This document shows, piece after piece, positions 17,936-28,100 of a stretch of DNA of 64,000 nucleotides; positions within the stretch are counted from its first letter, which is position 1; each line of letters opens with the position of its first letter. The stretch spans positions 62,001-126,000 of the forward strand of contig NZ_AQXB01000002.1 in NCBI RefSeq assembly GCF_000375365.1, read 5' to 3'. The DNA comes from Corynebacterium mastitidis DSM 44356. Lineage in GTDB: Bacteria; Actinomycetota; Actinomycetes; Mycobacteriales; Mycobacteriaceae. The notes beneath the pieces are model-generated. The model saw only the letters and a list, made by a program, of their open reading frames with translations. It was not told the DNA's origin and ran no database searches. The position numbers and the translations under genes were made by a program.

Positions 17936-18859
17936 CTAGGGCGTTGGGGTGGACGGGAGGCATTGCGCAAGGGAGAGGAATACCGATTCCAGCGTGGCCG
18001 GCTGGGCGCTGAACTCGCTGAGCCCGATCCGCTCGGTGCGCGCCCATTCCAGGGCCGCGAGGGCGTCGCGCTGGAGGTCCCGGGTGCGTACCTCGTGGAG
18101 GGTTCCGTTGCGGGTGCAGGTGCCGGAGAAGATGTCGGGCGCGGCGACGGGCGAGCGGAAGGCGAGCCGGGAATCCTCCTCCGCCACGAGGTCCGTCAGC
18201 GTGCCCGTGCGGACGATCTCCGAGCGGTGCATGAGGGCGATGCGGTCACACAGGAACTCGGCCTCCTCCATGTAGTGCGTGGTGAGGATCATCGTCGTGC
18301 CGTGCTCCCGGAGCCGCTTGAGCAGCTCCCACGAGTGGCGTCGGCTCTCTGGGTCAAGTCCCGTGGTGGGCTCGTCGAGGAATATCACGCTGGGGTTTCC
18401 CGCCAGCGCGCAGCCGAGGTCCAGGCGGCGCTGCTCCCCGCCGGAGAGCGCGCCCACCCTCACGTCCATGCGGTGCGAGAGGCCCACGGCCTCGGAAACC
18501 TCCGTGACGGGCAGTGGCGTGGAGAGCGTGCCCGCCCACATGGCCAAGGTTTCCCGCACGGTGAGCTGTTGGGGCAGCCCTCCCGACTGCAGCATGATCC
18601 CCACCTCCGGGCGCAGCCGCCTGCGCTCCTTGTAGGGGTCGAGGCCGTAGATGCGTACCGTTCCCGAGGTGGGCGGCGCCAGGCCCTCGACCGCCTCCAG
18701 CAGGGATGTTTTTCCGGCCCCGTTGGTGCCGAGGAGCCCAAGGATCTCCCCTCGTTGCACCCGGAACGTGGCGTTGCGCACGGCGGTGTAGGGCCGGCGC
18801 TTGTCCGCCCCGCCGTAGGAGCGGGAGAGCCCCCGTACCTCGATGATGTTCTGCGTCAT
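17936..18859 (-). CDS. ABC transporter ATPase (DrrA-like)
   Basis: A 307-residue ATP-binding subunit with Walker A GTNGAGKTS, Q-loop MLQSGG, signature LSGGEQRR, Walker B VIFLDEPTTGLDP and the H-loop TTHYMEEAE. The C-terminal 80 residues are the extension typical of DrrA/CcmA-type exporters. It is the first gene of the operon ATPase > permease > kinase > regulator. The intergenic region to the META gene contains that gene's terminator. Confidence 0.92.
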   Translation of the reverse strand: MTQNIIEVRGLSRSYGGADKRRPYTAVRNATFRVQRGEILGLLGTNGAGKTSLLEAVEGLAPPTSGTVRIYGLDPYKERRRLRPEVGIMLQSGGLPQQLTVRETLAMWAGTLSTPLPVTEVSEAVGLSHRMDVRVGALSGGEQRRLDLGCALAGNPSVIFLDEPTTGLDPESRRHSWELLKRLREHGTTMILTTHYMEEAEFLCDRIALMHRSEIVRTGTLTDLVAEEDSRLAFRSPVAAPDIFSGTCTRNGTLHEVRTRDLQRDALAALEWARTERIGLSEFSAQPATLESVFLSLAQCLPSTPTP

Positions 18860-18896
18860 GCCCTCATCATGATCCCCCCGCCGCGCCGCCGGTAGA

Positions 18897-18939
18897 GAGA
18901 AAAATAACGAGGAGGCATGACTTTTGTCATGCCTCCTCG
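18897..18939 (-). terminator. Intrinsic terminator of the META-domain gene
   Basis: A 14-bp perfect stem (CGAGGAGGCATGAC with its complement) and a 4-nt loop, followed on the minus strand by TTATTTTT. It ends the mtrP-META transcript before the ABC operon. Confidence 0.9.
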
Positions 18940-18954
18940 AGGTCGGTGGAAGCC

Positions 18955-19338
18955 TTACCCGACGGCGCTAAAGCCCCACCGGGTGCTCTGAGCGTCGGTC
19001 AGGGTGAGGGTATCGCCCTCCACCGCCACGGCGTGGGTGCCGCCGAGGATCCCGGTGAGGGAGGCTTCCCCGTCGCAGAAGCGCATGGTGGAGGCCAGGG
19101 GCCCCACGGTGAGGGCGTTGCCGTCCAGGGCGGCCGGTCCGTGGAAGAGGTTGCAGCCGTCGTTCCCGCCGATGGTGGCGTCCTCGTGCAGCACGAAGAA
19201 GGTCTCCGGGGCGTCTGCGAGGTGCCATTCGGTGCCGGTGATGGGGGTGGTCTCGGCGGCCTGGGCGGTGGCGGTCCCGGCGAGAAGAAGCACGGCGGCG
19301 GCGCTCAGAGGGGTACGAAGAGACATGGGCGTTATCAT
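18955..19338 (-). CDS. Exported META-domain (HslJ-like) protein
   Basis: About 127 residues. A signal peptide (MSLRTPLSAAAVLLLAGTATAQA) precedes a single META domain with its hallmark segments TGTEWHLA, GGNDGCNLFHG and LASTMRFCDG. META domains occur in HslJ and in secreted bacterial proteins of undefined function. ATG 19338 overlaps the mtrP stop (ATGA) and is preferred because coupling would explain the lack of a ribosome site; ATG 19326 is a possible internal start. Transcription together with mtrP suggests an envelope link. Confidence 0.8.
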   Translation of the reverse strand: MITPMSLRTPLSAAAVLLLAGTATAQAAETTPITGTEWHLADAPETFFVLHEDATIGGNDGCNLFHGPAALDGNALTVGPLASTMRFCDGEASLTGILGGTHAVAVEGDTLTLTDAQSTRWGFSAVG

Positions 19339-20126
19339 ACCCGGCGCGCCACGATCACCAGGTTGCTCACGGCGAGCTCCCGCACCCCGGGCACGCGGGT
19401 GAGCCACCACGCCCAGCCCGGGTGGTAGCGGGGGAACGCCCCCAGCACGCGGGCGCGCCCCGAGTGCTCCAGGCTGCGGGCCCACCCCAGCCCGGCGGCG
19501 CAGGAGACGTCGAAGAGGGAGGAGCCAAAGACGTTCTTGGGCGGGTGCCCGTGCCTGCGGGTGTAGCGGTCCCGGGCGTACTCCCCGCCCACGTAGTGCT
19601 CCCACAGGCCGGTCTCGTGCCCGCCGAAGGGGCCCAGCCACACCGTGTAGCTGAGCACCATGAGCCCCCCGGGGGCGGTCACGCGCAGCATCTCCTCCCC
19701 CATGCGCCAGGGGTCGGGCACGTGCTCGGCCACGTTGGAGGAGTAGACCAGGTCGAAGGCCCCGGTGCGGAAGGGCAGGTCCAGGCCGGAGCCGCGTACC
19801 GACGCCGCGACCTCGATGCCCGCCGCTGCCATCTCGCCCACGTCCGGTTCCACGCTGACGTAGCGGGCACCGCGCCGCTCGAACTCGGCGGCAAAGTAAC
19901 CGGGGCCGCCGCCCACGTCCAGGATGTTCTGGTGGCGCAGCGTCCCCCGCCCGGAGTCTCGGTTGAGGGATTCCAGCAGCTCGGCGGTGTCGCGGGCGAG
20001 GTGCCCGTAGAAGCGGGCGGGGTCGGGTTGCTCGTAGCGGAAGTCCCTCAGCAGGCCCAGGGAGCGGCGCAGGGTGGCGCGGCGGCGGGTGCGGGGCAGG
20101 CTGCGGGCGGTGGGCACGGTCCTCAA
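19335..20126 (-). CDS. mtrP: Putative SAM methyltransferase MtrP, trehalose-mycolate transport
   Basis: A 263-residue class I methyltransferase fold with SAM motif ILDVGGGPGYF, the acidic residue in VSVEPD and SSNVAEHVPDP. In C. glutamicum the gene next to pck, NCgl2764 (Rv0224c in M. tuberculosis), was named mtrP because its loss blocks acetylation and transport of trehalose monocorynomycolate. Synteny here with mmpA, DUF3068 and tmaT is strong. The methylated substrate is not known. The start is uncertain: TTG 20126 gives the length shown and GTG 20117 is an alternative. Confidence 0.85.
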   Translation of the reverse strand: MRTVPTARSLPRTRRRATLRRSLGLLRDFRYEQPDPARFYGHLARDTAELLESLNRDSGRGTLRHQNILDVGGGPGYFAAEFERRGARYVSVEPDVGEMAAAGIEVAASVRGSGLDLPFRTGAFDLVYSSNVAEHVPDPWRMGEEMLRVTAPGGLMVLSYTVWLGPFGGHETGLWEHYVGGEYARDRYTRRHGHPPKNVFGSSLFDVSCAAGLGWARSLEHSGRARVLGAFPRYHPGWAWWLTRVPGVRELAVSNLVIVARRV

Positions 20127-20216
20127 GGGTAACAGGGGCTATCGGCGTAGCGGTTCGGCTGGTTTCGGAGAGCGTACATCTGTCTCCGTGCGCCTCGTAT
20201 AGGCTTAGAACGGCTT

Positions 20217-21371
20217 ATGAAGATTCTCCTGTTGTGCTGGCGCGATACCGATCACCCCCAGGGCGGGGGTTCGGAGCGCTACCTGGAGCACGTGGCCGCC
20301 TACCTCGCCCGCAGGGGGCACGAGGTGGTGTTCCGCACGGCGTCGTACACGGACGCGCCCGCGCGCAGCTTCCGGGACGGGGTGCGGTTCTCCCGGGCCG
20401 GGGGCAAGTACACGGTGTACCCGCGGGCCTGGGGCGCCATGCTGGCGGGCCGGATGGGCCTGGGCCCGCTGCGCGGGGTGGACGTGGTGGTGGACACCCA
20501 AAACGGCATCCCCTTCTTTGCCCGCGCGGTGGCCGGGCGCCCCACGGTGCTGCTCACGCATCACTGCCACCGGGAGCAGTGGCCGGTGGCGGGGCCGGTG
20601 ATCGCGCGCCTGGGATGGTGGCTGGAATCCACCGTGGCCCCGAGGGTGTATCGCGGCAGCAGGTACGTCACCGTATCTCACCCCAGCCGGGAGGAGCTGG
20701 TGGGCCTGGGCGTGGACGCCGGGAGCATCCACCTCATCCGTAACGGCATCGACCCCCTCCCCGAGCGGCTGCCGCGCCTGGACGACGACGCCCGCGTGCA
20801 CCTGGTGACCCTTTCCCGGCTCGTGCCGCACAAGCAGATCGAGCACGCCATGGACGTGGCCGCCGCCCTGCACCGCAGCCACGGGGTGGTGCTGGACGTG
20901 CTGGGCAGCGGCTGGTGGAACGAGCGGCTGCGCGAATACGCGCGGGAGCGCCACCTCGGGGAGGCGGTGGTGTTCCACGGTCAGGTGTCCGAGGACTACA
21001 AGCACGCCCAGCTCGCGCGCGCCGCGCTGCACCTCATGCCCTCGCGCAAGGAGGGCTGGGGCCTGGCGGTGATGGAGGCGGCCCAGCACGGCGTGCCCAC
21101 CGTGGGATACCGGGGGGCCGGGGGGTTGAACGACTCCATCGATCACGGCAGTACCGGGATCCTGGTGGATACCCGGGAGCAGTTGATAGGGGCCGTGCGC
21201 GGCCTGCTGGACGATCCCGCCGAGCGGCGTCGCCTGGGGGCCGCCGCGCGGGATAAGGCTACCGCCTTTTCCTGGGACGAGGCCGGGGCCCGCTTCGAGG
21301 CGCTGCTGCGCGAGGTGAGCGGGGCCTACGCCCCCACCGGGTCTCCGCGGCCACGGCGGCGGGCGCGATGA
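20217..21371 (+). CDS. GT4-family glycosyltransferase (Rv0225-like)
   Basis: A 384-residue GT-B glycosyltransferase. The N-terminal domain has the acceptor-side GGGSERY motif. The C-terminal donor site has SRLVPHKQIEHAM, MPSRKEGWGLAVMEAAQHGVP and GGLND, giving the E-x7-E signature of family 4. It lies between mtrP and mmpA, the position of Rv0225 in mycobacteria, so it may glycosylate an envelope or trehalose lipid; donor and acceptor are unknown. The ATG at 20217 is divergent from mtrP. The last 113 bp overlap the 3' end of mmpA on the other strand. Confidence 0.88.
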   Translation: MKILLLCWRDTDHPQGGGSERYLEHVAAYLARRGHEVVFRTASYTDAPARSFRDGVRFSRAGGKYTVYPRAWGAMLAGRMGLGPLRGVDVVVDTQNGIPFFARAVAGRPTVLLTHHCHREQWPVAGPVIARLGWWLESTVAPRVYRGSRYVTVSHPSREELVGLGVDAGSIHLIRNGIDPLPERLPRLDDDARVHLVTLSRLVPHKQIEHAMDVAAALHRSHGVVLDVLGSGWWNERLREYARERHLGEAVVFHGQVSEDYKHAQLARAALHLMPSRKEGWGLAVMEAAQHGVPTVGYRGAGGLNDSIDHGSTGILVDTREQLIGAVRGLLDDPAERRRLGAAARDKATAFSWDEAGARFEALLREVSGAYAPTGSPRPRRRAR

Positions 21372-22839
21372 GCAGCCAGCCCGCCAGCAGCCCCAGGCCG
21401 GGCCGCAGGTCCGGCGCGGGGGCGGCGGTCTCCGCGAGTACGTCCCCGGTGCCGCCGTCGATCACCACGCCCACTCCCAGGCGCTCCAACTCGGGCAGGT
21501 CGCCCGCCCGCCACGCCTCGGTGGCGGCCAGCCACCGGGGAGAGGGGGGATCCACCTCTACCCCGTCCACGCTCAGGCCGCCCGGCTCCACGGCGGGGAG
21601 GGCCTTCCACCACGGGTTGACCAGCGGGATCCCGCCCACGTCCACGAGCGAGCCGGAGTTCGCCCCCACCACGAGCGCCTCGCGGCCCGCCGCGCGGTCG
21701 CGCACGGCGAGCATGGCGGCGGGCTCCACCGGCAGGCGCTCCGGCGGCAGGGGGCGCAGGGCGGCCAGCGCCAGGGGGGCGTCGATAAGCTGCACCGCGC
21801 ACAGGCCGGTGGCCGCCGCCGCGCGCCCCGGGGCGAGCCCGGCGGCCAGGGCGATGTAGCCGGGCACGGCGAGGATCACGAACTTGTGGGAGTCCCGCAG
21901 CAGCCCCCCGCCGGGGACGTTGCCCACCGCCACACCGAGCACCGAGGGCAGCGCCCAGGCGGCCAGCCCGAGCAGCAGGCCCAGCGCCCCCAGTAGGAGG
22001 AGGGGGCGGGGGCAGCGGCGCCACCCCGTGCACAGCAGGGCGAAGAGCACCGCGCCCGCCAGCGCCCACCCGGATTCCCGCGCGCCGGGCACGGCGGCGG
22101 CGTTCCATATGCCGCCTAGCCCCATGAGGGTGCCGGGGGTACCGGCGAAGGCCTCGGCGCGCGGGGCGAAGGCCGCCACCGCCTGGGTGGTGGAGGTGGT
22201 GTCCACCCCGGCGACGAGCCCCGGCACCCACCACGGGGCGCAGAGCCCCGCCCCGATCAGGGCGGTGACCGGGCGCCGGGCGCGCGCCGTGGCCGCGCCC
22301 ACGAGCAGCGCGCACAGCCCTCCGGTGGGGCTGAGCGAGGCGCCCCACATGGCCAGCCACTGCGCGCGGGGGCGCCCGCTCAGCCCCGCCCAGGCGATCG
22401 CGGGCAGCAGCCAGGCGCAGGCCACCAGCGACCAGTGCCCCTGGAGCAGCCGCTCGATCACGGCGGGGTTGGCGATCCCGATGGCCAGGGCGGCGGCGCA
22501 CCCCCAGGTACTCGCGCCCAGGCGGCGGGCCAGGAGGTAGCTGCCCCACGCCCCGGCCACGGCGGCGCCCACCACGATCCCGCGCATGGCCCAGGAGGCT
22601 GGGGCGATCGTGCCGATCAGCGCGAGCAGCCCCTCCTGCGGCGCGCCGCGCGCGGGCAGGTCGCCCCACCCCAGCGCGCCGGGGCTTAGGCCCGGGTGAT
22701 CGAGCACCATCATGTCCCGCAGCGCGGGAACGCCGGGGCCCAGCAGCGGCAGGGTCACCAGGCCCACCAGGAGGGTGGCCCACGCGCTGAGCAGCGCGGC
22801 GGCCGCGTGGGACGGGGGCCGGGGAGCGCTAGCGGGCAC
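21259..22839 (-). CDS. mmpA: Membrane protein MmpA, trehalose-mycolate acetylation/transport
   Basis: A 526-residue polytopic protein with 10 or more hydrophobic segments in the GT-C-like style and a very basic, Pro/Arg-rich C-terminus. By position (mtrP, GT4, this gene, DUF3068, tmaT) it corresponds to C. glutamicum NCgl2761 (Rv0226c), named mmpA and reported to be needed for acetylated trehalose monocorynomycolate. The GTG start at 22839 overlaps the DUF3068 gene by 11 bp. Its 3' end overlaps the convergent glycosyltransferase by 113 bp. The biochemical activity is unknown. Confidence 0.8.
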   Translation of the reverse strand: MPASAPRPPSHAAAALLSAWATLLVGLVTLPLLGPGVPALRDMMVLDHPGLSPGALGWGDLPARGAPQEGLLALIGTIAPASWAMRGIVVGAAVAGAWGSYLLARRLGASTWGCAAALAIGIANPAVIERLLQGHWSLVACAWLLPAIAWAGLSGRPRAQWLAMWGASLSPTGGLCALLVGAATARARRPVTALIGAGLCAPWWVPGLVAGVDTTSTTQAVAAFAPRAEAFAGTPGTLMGLGGIWNAAAVPGARESGWALAGAVLFALLCTGWRRCPRPLLLLGALGLLLGLAAWALPSVLGVAVGNVPGGGLLRDSHKFVILAVPGYIALAAGLAPGRAAAATGLCAVQLIDAPLALAALRPLPPERLPVEPAAMLAVRDRAAGREALVVGANSGSLVDVGGIPLVNPWWKALPAVEPGGLSVDGVEVDPPSPRWLAATEAWRAGDLPELERLGVGVVIDGGTGDVLAETAAPAPDLRPGLGLLAGWLLIAPAAVAAETRWGRRPRSPRAAAPRSGPRPRPRKRR

Positions 22840-23872
22840 GGCGACGGCGGATCAGCAGGACCACGGCGGCGAGCGCCACCACCAGGCGCAGCGCCTTGGA
22901 CACCCAGGAGAGCACCGCCATGCGCTGCTGGGTGTCCACCACCCGGTTGGCCTTGGCCTCCTGGGCGGCCACGGTGGCGTCGTCCCAGGAGGTGTCGGCC
23001 CGGTAGAGCACCCGCCCCTCGGGCTCCTCCACGGCGGTCTTGTGGGCCTCCTCCGCGCTGCGGGCCAGCACCACCACGCGGTGCTCGCGCTTGTCGATGA
23101 TCTCCCCGGAGGCCGGTTCCACCGTGAGCGTGCGGTTGACGGCGTAATAGGGGGTAAGGGTCACGGGTTCGCGGCCCTGGATGCCCAGGGTGGCGATCTC
23201 CTCCGGGGAGTAAAAGGCGCCGGCGGGCCCGCTCAGCGGCTCGGCGCGCAGCAGCGTGGGGGAGTCCGGGGTGAGCGCCACCGGGGCCACGTCCTGGTGG
23301 TAGAGGAAGTAGTGCTGGGACTTATCCACGTAGTCGATGGGCGCGGATTGCAGGCTCCAGGGGTCGAAGTAGGGGTAGGACTTCTGCTCGGTGGTGGAGG
23401 GGAAGCGGTAGTGCAGCCCCTCGCGCGCGAACTCTCCCGTGGCCCGCCCCGTGAGAGCCCCGGCCAGCGTGCCCTCCCAGGTCACCTCCCCGTTGGGCTC
23501 CAGCACCGGGAAGGTGGAGTGGCGCGTCACGCGCACGGTGTCCTCCCACCGGGCCCGGCCCAGCTCGGAGCGCGCCGTGATGATCGCCTCCTTGGGGTCC
23601 TCCGCCGCCCCCACCCGCACCTTTGTGGTCTCCGTGACCTCCTCGGTGGTCTGGTAGCAGCGCAGCTCGGGGCAGTCGCCCGGGGCGCGATCCCGCCACG
23701 CCTGCGTGTCCAGCACGAGCGCGCGGCTGGGCTTGGTGCGGAAGGTGGCGGAGGCCTCGACGTCCAGCTTCTTCATGGAGGCCAGGATCGCCCGGGGGAT
23801 CACGTCGCCGCTGATGGTCAGCGCGATGGCGGCCGCGACCAGGGCGATCAGCCACTTTCGGGTACCTGTCAC
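22829..23872 (-). CDS. DUF3068 (PorA-family) membrane-anchored protein (Rv0227c-like)
   Basis: A 347-residue protein with one hydrophobic segment at each end (about residues 6-25 and 320-342) and a large extracytoplasmic domain between them, the DUF3068 layout. The start is GTG 23872 with GGAAGGA upstream; longer versions lack a ribosome site. Mycobacterial Rv0227c occupies the same place. Function is unknown despite the database name 'porin PorA family'; two anchors and a soluble domain do not look like a porin. It is co-transcribed with mmpA and divergent from tmaT across only 27 bp. Confidence 0.85.
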   Translation of the reverse strand: MTGTRKWLIALVAAAIALTISGDVIPRAILASMKKLDVEASATFRTKPSRALVLDTQAWRDRAPGDCPELRCYQTTEEVTETTKVRVGAAEDPKEAIITARSELGRARWEDTVRVTRHSTFPVLEPNGEVTWEGTLAGALTGRATGEFAREGLHYRFPSTTEQKSYPYFDPWSLQSAPIDYVDKSQHYFLYHQDVAPVALTPDSPTLLRAEPLSGPAGAFYSPEEIATLGIQGREPVTLTPYYAVNRTLTVEPASGEIIDKREHRVVVLARSAEEAHKTAVEEPEGRVLYRADTSWDDATVAAQEAKANRVVDTQQRMAVLSWVSKALRLVVALAAVVLLIRRRRAR

Positions 23873-23899
23873 GGTGATCCTTCCACTAGGGTGGGAGCG

Positions 23900-25111
23900 G
23901 TGACGACGCCGCCGAATGCCAGCACAGCCGGGGCCCGACGGGTATCGCATTCATCCTACGCAACGGGCTTTGTGGGGTCCCTGGAGGGGCTGCGCGCCGT
24001 GGCCGCCTACGGGGTGGTGCTCACCCACGTAGCGTTTCAGACGCGGCTCGACCCGGCCACCCCGCTCGGCGCGATCGCGGCGCGGCTCGACTACTTCGTG
24101 GCGGTGTTCTTTGCCCTCTCCGCCTTCCTGCTGTGGCGCCGCCACCGCACGGACCGGGCCTTCGGCGCCTACTACCTGCACCGCTGCGCGCGCATCCTCC
24201 CCGCCTACTGGGTGTGCGTGTGCGCCGTCCTGCTCTTTCTCCCCGAGGCCTTCGGGGCCTTACCCGCCGTGGCGGCCGCGCAGCTCACCCTCACCCAGAT
24301 CTACCTGCCGCAGGGCCTCGTGGGCGGGCTGACGCACCTGTGGTCGCTGTGCATCGAGGTGGCCTTCTACGCGGTGCTGCCGCTGCTGGCGCTCACGGTG
24401 GGGCGGCTGGCCTCGCGCGGGGCGCGCCTGGCGGTCATCGCGGCGGCGGCGTGCCTGAGCCTCGGCTGGGCCTGGATACCCGTGGTGGCGGCCACCCCCG
24501 CCAACGGGTGGCCCAACATGCAGATCTGGCCGCCCGCCTACGCGAGCTGGTTTGCCGTGGGCCTCGTCGCGGCGGAGCTGGAGCCCCTCCTGCGCCGCCC
24601 CGGAGGTTCCGCCGCCGCGTCCCCGGGCGTGCGCTGGGCGCGTGCCGCGCTGCGCCGACGCTGGCCGTGGTGGGCACTGGCGCTGCTCATCGCCTGGGTG
24701 GCCGGGCAGGAATGGTTCGGGCCCCTGGGCCTGACCCACCCCGGCCCGGCGCAGTTTAGCCTGCGGGTGGCCGCAGGCGCGCTGTTCGCCCTGGCGGTGG
24801 TGTGGCCCTATGCCCTGGCCCCCTCGCCCCGGGACGCGCTGTCCGCCCCCGCCGCCCGCCTGCTCGGCAGGTGGTCCTACTCCGTGTTCCTGTGGCACGT
24901 GGCGGTGCTGGCGGTGGTGTTCCCGCTGCTGGGTGTCCCGCTGTTCAGCGGCAACCCCGCGCACACCGTCCTGGTGGGGCTAGCCACGCTCGCGGCCTCC
25001 ACGGCGGTGGCGGCGGCGAGCTACGAGCTGGTGGAGGCGCCCGCGCGCCGGGTGCTCACCGCGCGCCGGGGCGCACGCCACCCCCAGCGCCCCGAGCACG
25101 CACAGCCCTAG
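23900..25111 (+). CDS. tmaT: Trehalose-mycolate acetyltransferase TmaT (acyltransferase 3 family)
   Basis: A 403-residue integral membrane acyltransferase with about ten hydrophobic segments. The conserved His of the family is in VVLTHVAF near the first segment and the Arg region is HRCARILPAYW. Corynebacterial TmaT acetylates trehalose monomycolate before MmpL-dependent flipping. The TAGGGT box at 23887-23892 ends 7 nt before GTG 23900, indicating a leaderless message; GTG 23891 is an alternative. An open frame continues far upstream but runs antisense through the DUF3068 gene and is not coding. The 3' end overlaps the convergent AftD-like gene by 132 bp. Confidence 0.85.
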   Translation: MTTPPNASTAGARRVSHSSYATGFVGSLEGLRAVAAYGVVLTHVAFQTRLDPATPLGAIAARLDYFVAVFFALSAFLLWRRHRTDRAFGAYYLHRCARILPAYWVCVCAVLLFLPEAFGALPAVAAAQLTLTQIYLPQGLVGGLTHLWSLCIEVAFYAVLPLLALTVGRLASRGARLAVIAAAACLSLGWAWIPVVAATPANGWPNMQIWPPAYASWFAVGLVAAELEPLLRRPGGSAAASPGVRWARAALRRRWPWWALALLIAWVAGQEWFGPLGLTHPGPAQFSLRVAAGALFALAVVWPYALAPSPRDALSAPAARLLGRWSYSVFLWHVAVLAVVFPLLGVPLFSGNPAHTVLVGLATLAASTAVAAASYELVEAPARRVLTARRGARHPQRPEHAQP

Positions 25112-28100
25112 GACGAGGGAATCCCCCGCGTAGCCCGCGCTGGGCCAGGGCGCGCGGGCCAGCCACGCCCCGGCGATGCCCACGGAGGCGGCCACGAGCC
25201 AGGCGGGCCGCCACGTGCTCCAGCGCAGCACCAGCCAGGAGACCGCCACCACGGCCAGGCCGGGCGGACCGCCGACCACCACGGCGGTGGCGGCGCAGGG
25301 CAGCCACAGGAGGCGTCCGTGGGCATCCGGGCCGGGCGGCCCCGGCGCGCGGCGGGAGTGGGGCGCGCGCACCAGGACGGCCACGGCCCCCAGCGCCGCG
25401 ATGACCCCCAGGACCAGGCCGCCGAGCAGCCCCCAGCGGTAGGGGCGCTCCCCGGCAAAGCGCAGCGCCACCTCGCCGCCTGCCCCGGCGGGGATCTCGA
25501 AGGCCTGGATGCCCGCCTCCACCACGCGCGGGGCGGCCTTCACCCCGCCCACGCTGGCGCGCAGGCCGGGGTTGGCGGCGCGGTTGGTCACCAGCAGGCG
25601 CGGGTGATCCGCCGGGGCCACGGTCCCGCTCACCGCCCGGGCCGTGGGGCCGGGAAGGTCCCCCTCGCTCAGGCGCACCCAGGCGGCGGGGGTGCGCAGG
25701 CGGTGCACCCCGGCGGCCAGCTCGACCTCCTCGCCGGGGGCGTACTCGGCGGAGTCCAGGGTGATCGGGTGGTCGCCGGGGGCCTCCAGGCGCACCCGCA
25801 TGTCCCGAGGGGCGGTGAACTCGCGGATGAGCACCCCGGTGTCCACCAGCAGCCGCTGGAACACGAACTGCCGCACGCCGGGCGAGGTGTCCGGGACCGT
25901 GACCACCCGCTCTAAGGGCTGCCCCGGCACGGAGACCTCCGCGATGCCCGTCTCCGATTCCAGGGTCAGCCGCAGCGCGTCCTGCGGGGCCTCCCAGCGG
26001 AGGGCGGTGGGCTCCCCGGCGCGGGTGGTCACCTCGCGGGAGTTGACGCGCAGGGTGGCGTCCTCGGTGGTGGTGACGGTCGCCTCGCGCAGCGGGCGGT
26101 CCGGGGCGATCTCCAGCCACTGCCCGGCCGCCGTGCCCGGCGTGGGATACCAGGCGGTCTCCTCCTGCCCGTCCACGGCGGCGGTGGGTGAGCGCGCCGG
26201 GTCCGCCCCGCCGAAGCTGGAGGCGTCCGAGGCCGAGGAGGAGGCGCGCACGCTCCCGCCGCGCTCCTCCACCCTGGTCAGGGGCCCGGCGGAGGGGTAG
26301 TCGGGAACCCTGTTGCGCACGTCCGCGCCCTCCCCCGGGTCCGCCAGGGGGGCTGACTGCGCGCCGCGCAGCGTGCCGTAGTTGCGCGCCACGAGCATGG
26401 GGGTGTCGGTGACCACCTGGGCGTCGGCGTCCACCAGCTCGTAGGACTCGGCGGTGCCCAGGGCGTCGAGAAGGGCCAGGGACTCCCCGCCCCCGGCCAC
26501 GCGCACCGGCTCGCCGGAGACCACCCGCATGTCCGGCCGCTCGGGGAGCAGCACCACCTCGACCTCTCCGAAGCGGTGCGCCTCGCCCATGCCGCTCGGC
26601 AGCGACAGGTTCCCGCCGGTGGAGGCCGCCTGGTCGTCGAGGTCGTGGCGCACCAGCAGCGCCCCGATGCCCATGCGATGCAGGGCGGCGCGGGCGGCCA
26701 GCGGGTCCGCGCGCAGCACGGCCAGGAGGCCGTCGAGCCCCCGGATGGCCTCCGGGTGGATGAGGGGGACGGCGTCGCGCACCGCCCAGGGCACGTCCAG
26801 CAGCGGCTGGGCGGGCTCGTCCCGGGTCCACCCCCAGGTCTGCCGGGCGAAGGAGGCCTCGGGCAGGACGAGGGTTCGGGTGCCCTGCGCGTGCTCGTTG
26901 AGGAAGTCCGCCGCCTGGCTCCAATCCTCCGGCACCGCCGCGTAGGTGCCCTGCGGCAGCAGCCGACCGCTTAGCGCCGGGGCCGCCGCGCCCAGCAGCA
27001 CCAGGCAGGCCAGCGCGGCACCGGCGTATCGACGTCCCCGCGCCAGTGAGGCCGGGTAAGGCGCGGGGCGGCCCAGCGCCGCCAGCCCCACCACCAGCGG
27101 CAGCCGCACGAGGGGATCGAACTTGTGGAGGTTGCGCAGCGCCGCCCCGGCGGAGTCGAGGAAGCCCCGGTAGGAGGCAGCCCAGGGGGCCCCGGCGGAC
27201 CACCCGGCGCCGAGGATCGCCACGCCGATCAGGGCCATGCCCAGCCACAGCCCCCGGTGCGGGGCGCGGCGCAGCCCGATCAGCCCGAGGGTCGCCACCG
27301 CCAGAGTGACCAGCACGAACACCGGCTCGCTGACCAGCAGGTGCCCCGCCACGCGCTCCGGGCTGGCAAAGGGGGCCCAGCTCGTGGTGCCCCGCAGGAT
27401 CTCCGCGGGGTTGAGCCACCGGGTGGTCACAAAGGCGGACTCGATGTAGTCCGTGAACGGGGGCGAGTAGCGGCCCAGCACCAGCAGGGGGGCGATCCAC
27501 CAGGCGCTCACCGCCAGGCAGCCGAGGAGCCACCACGCCAGGGTGCGCGCGGCGCGGGCGTCGCGGCGCAGGCAGCGCCACAGCAGGATCACCCCGGCCG
27601 GGGCGCAGGCCGCGAGCGTGGCGGTGGCGTTGACCGCGCCCATCGCCGCCACGGGCAGCACGCCCGCGGCCACCGCGCGGCGGTTAAGGACACCCACGAA
27701 GGCGGCGGCCGCCCAGGGGGCCAGCATCACCGGCCACGTCTCAGAGGAGATGGTGGTCAGCGTGCTCAGCGCGCGGGGGCTCAGCGCAAAGAGCAGGGCG
27801 GCGCCCCAGCGGCTCGCAGGTGTCCCCACGCCCAGTGTCCGCAGCAGCGTAAGGGTGCCGGAGAACCCCACCCCGAGGACCAGGAGCCACCAGCAGCGCT
27901 GCGCCACCCAGTCCGGCAGGGCGTCGGTGAGGGCGAAGAAGAGCCCCTGGGGAAAGAGGTAGCCGTAGGCCTGATTCTGTAGCTGGCCCAGGGTGAAGGT
28001 GTCCGTGTAGGCGTGCAGCGCGCCGCGCAGGAAGCCCCAGGGGTTGGCGGCGAGGTCGTGCTTGGTGTCCGCGGCCACCCGGCCCCAGGGCTGGGCGGCG

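Noticed and set aside
22712..23899. N-terminal extension of tmaT by about 390 codons
   Set aside because: The extension is antisense to the DUF3068 gene and low-complexity. The acyltransferase fold starts after 23900, where a leaderless promoter is seen.
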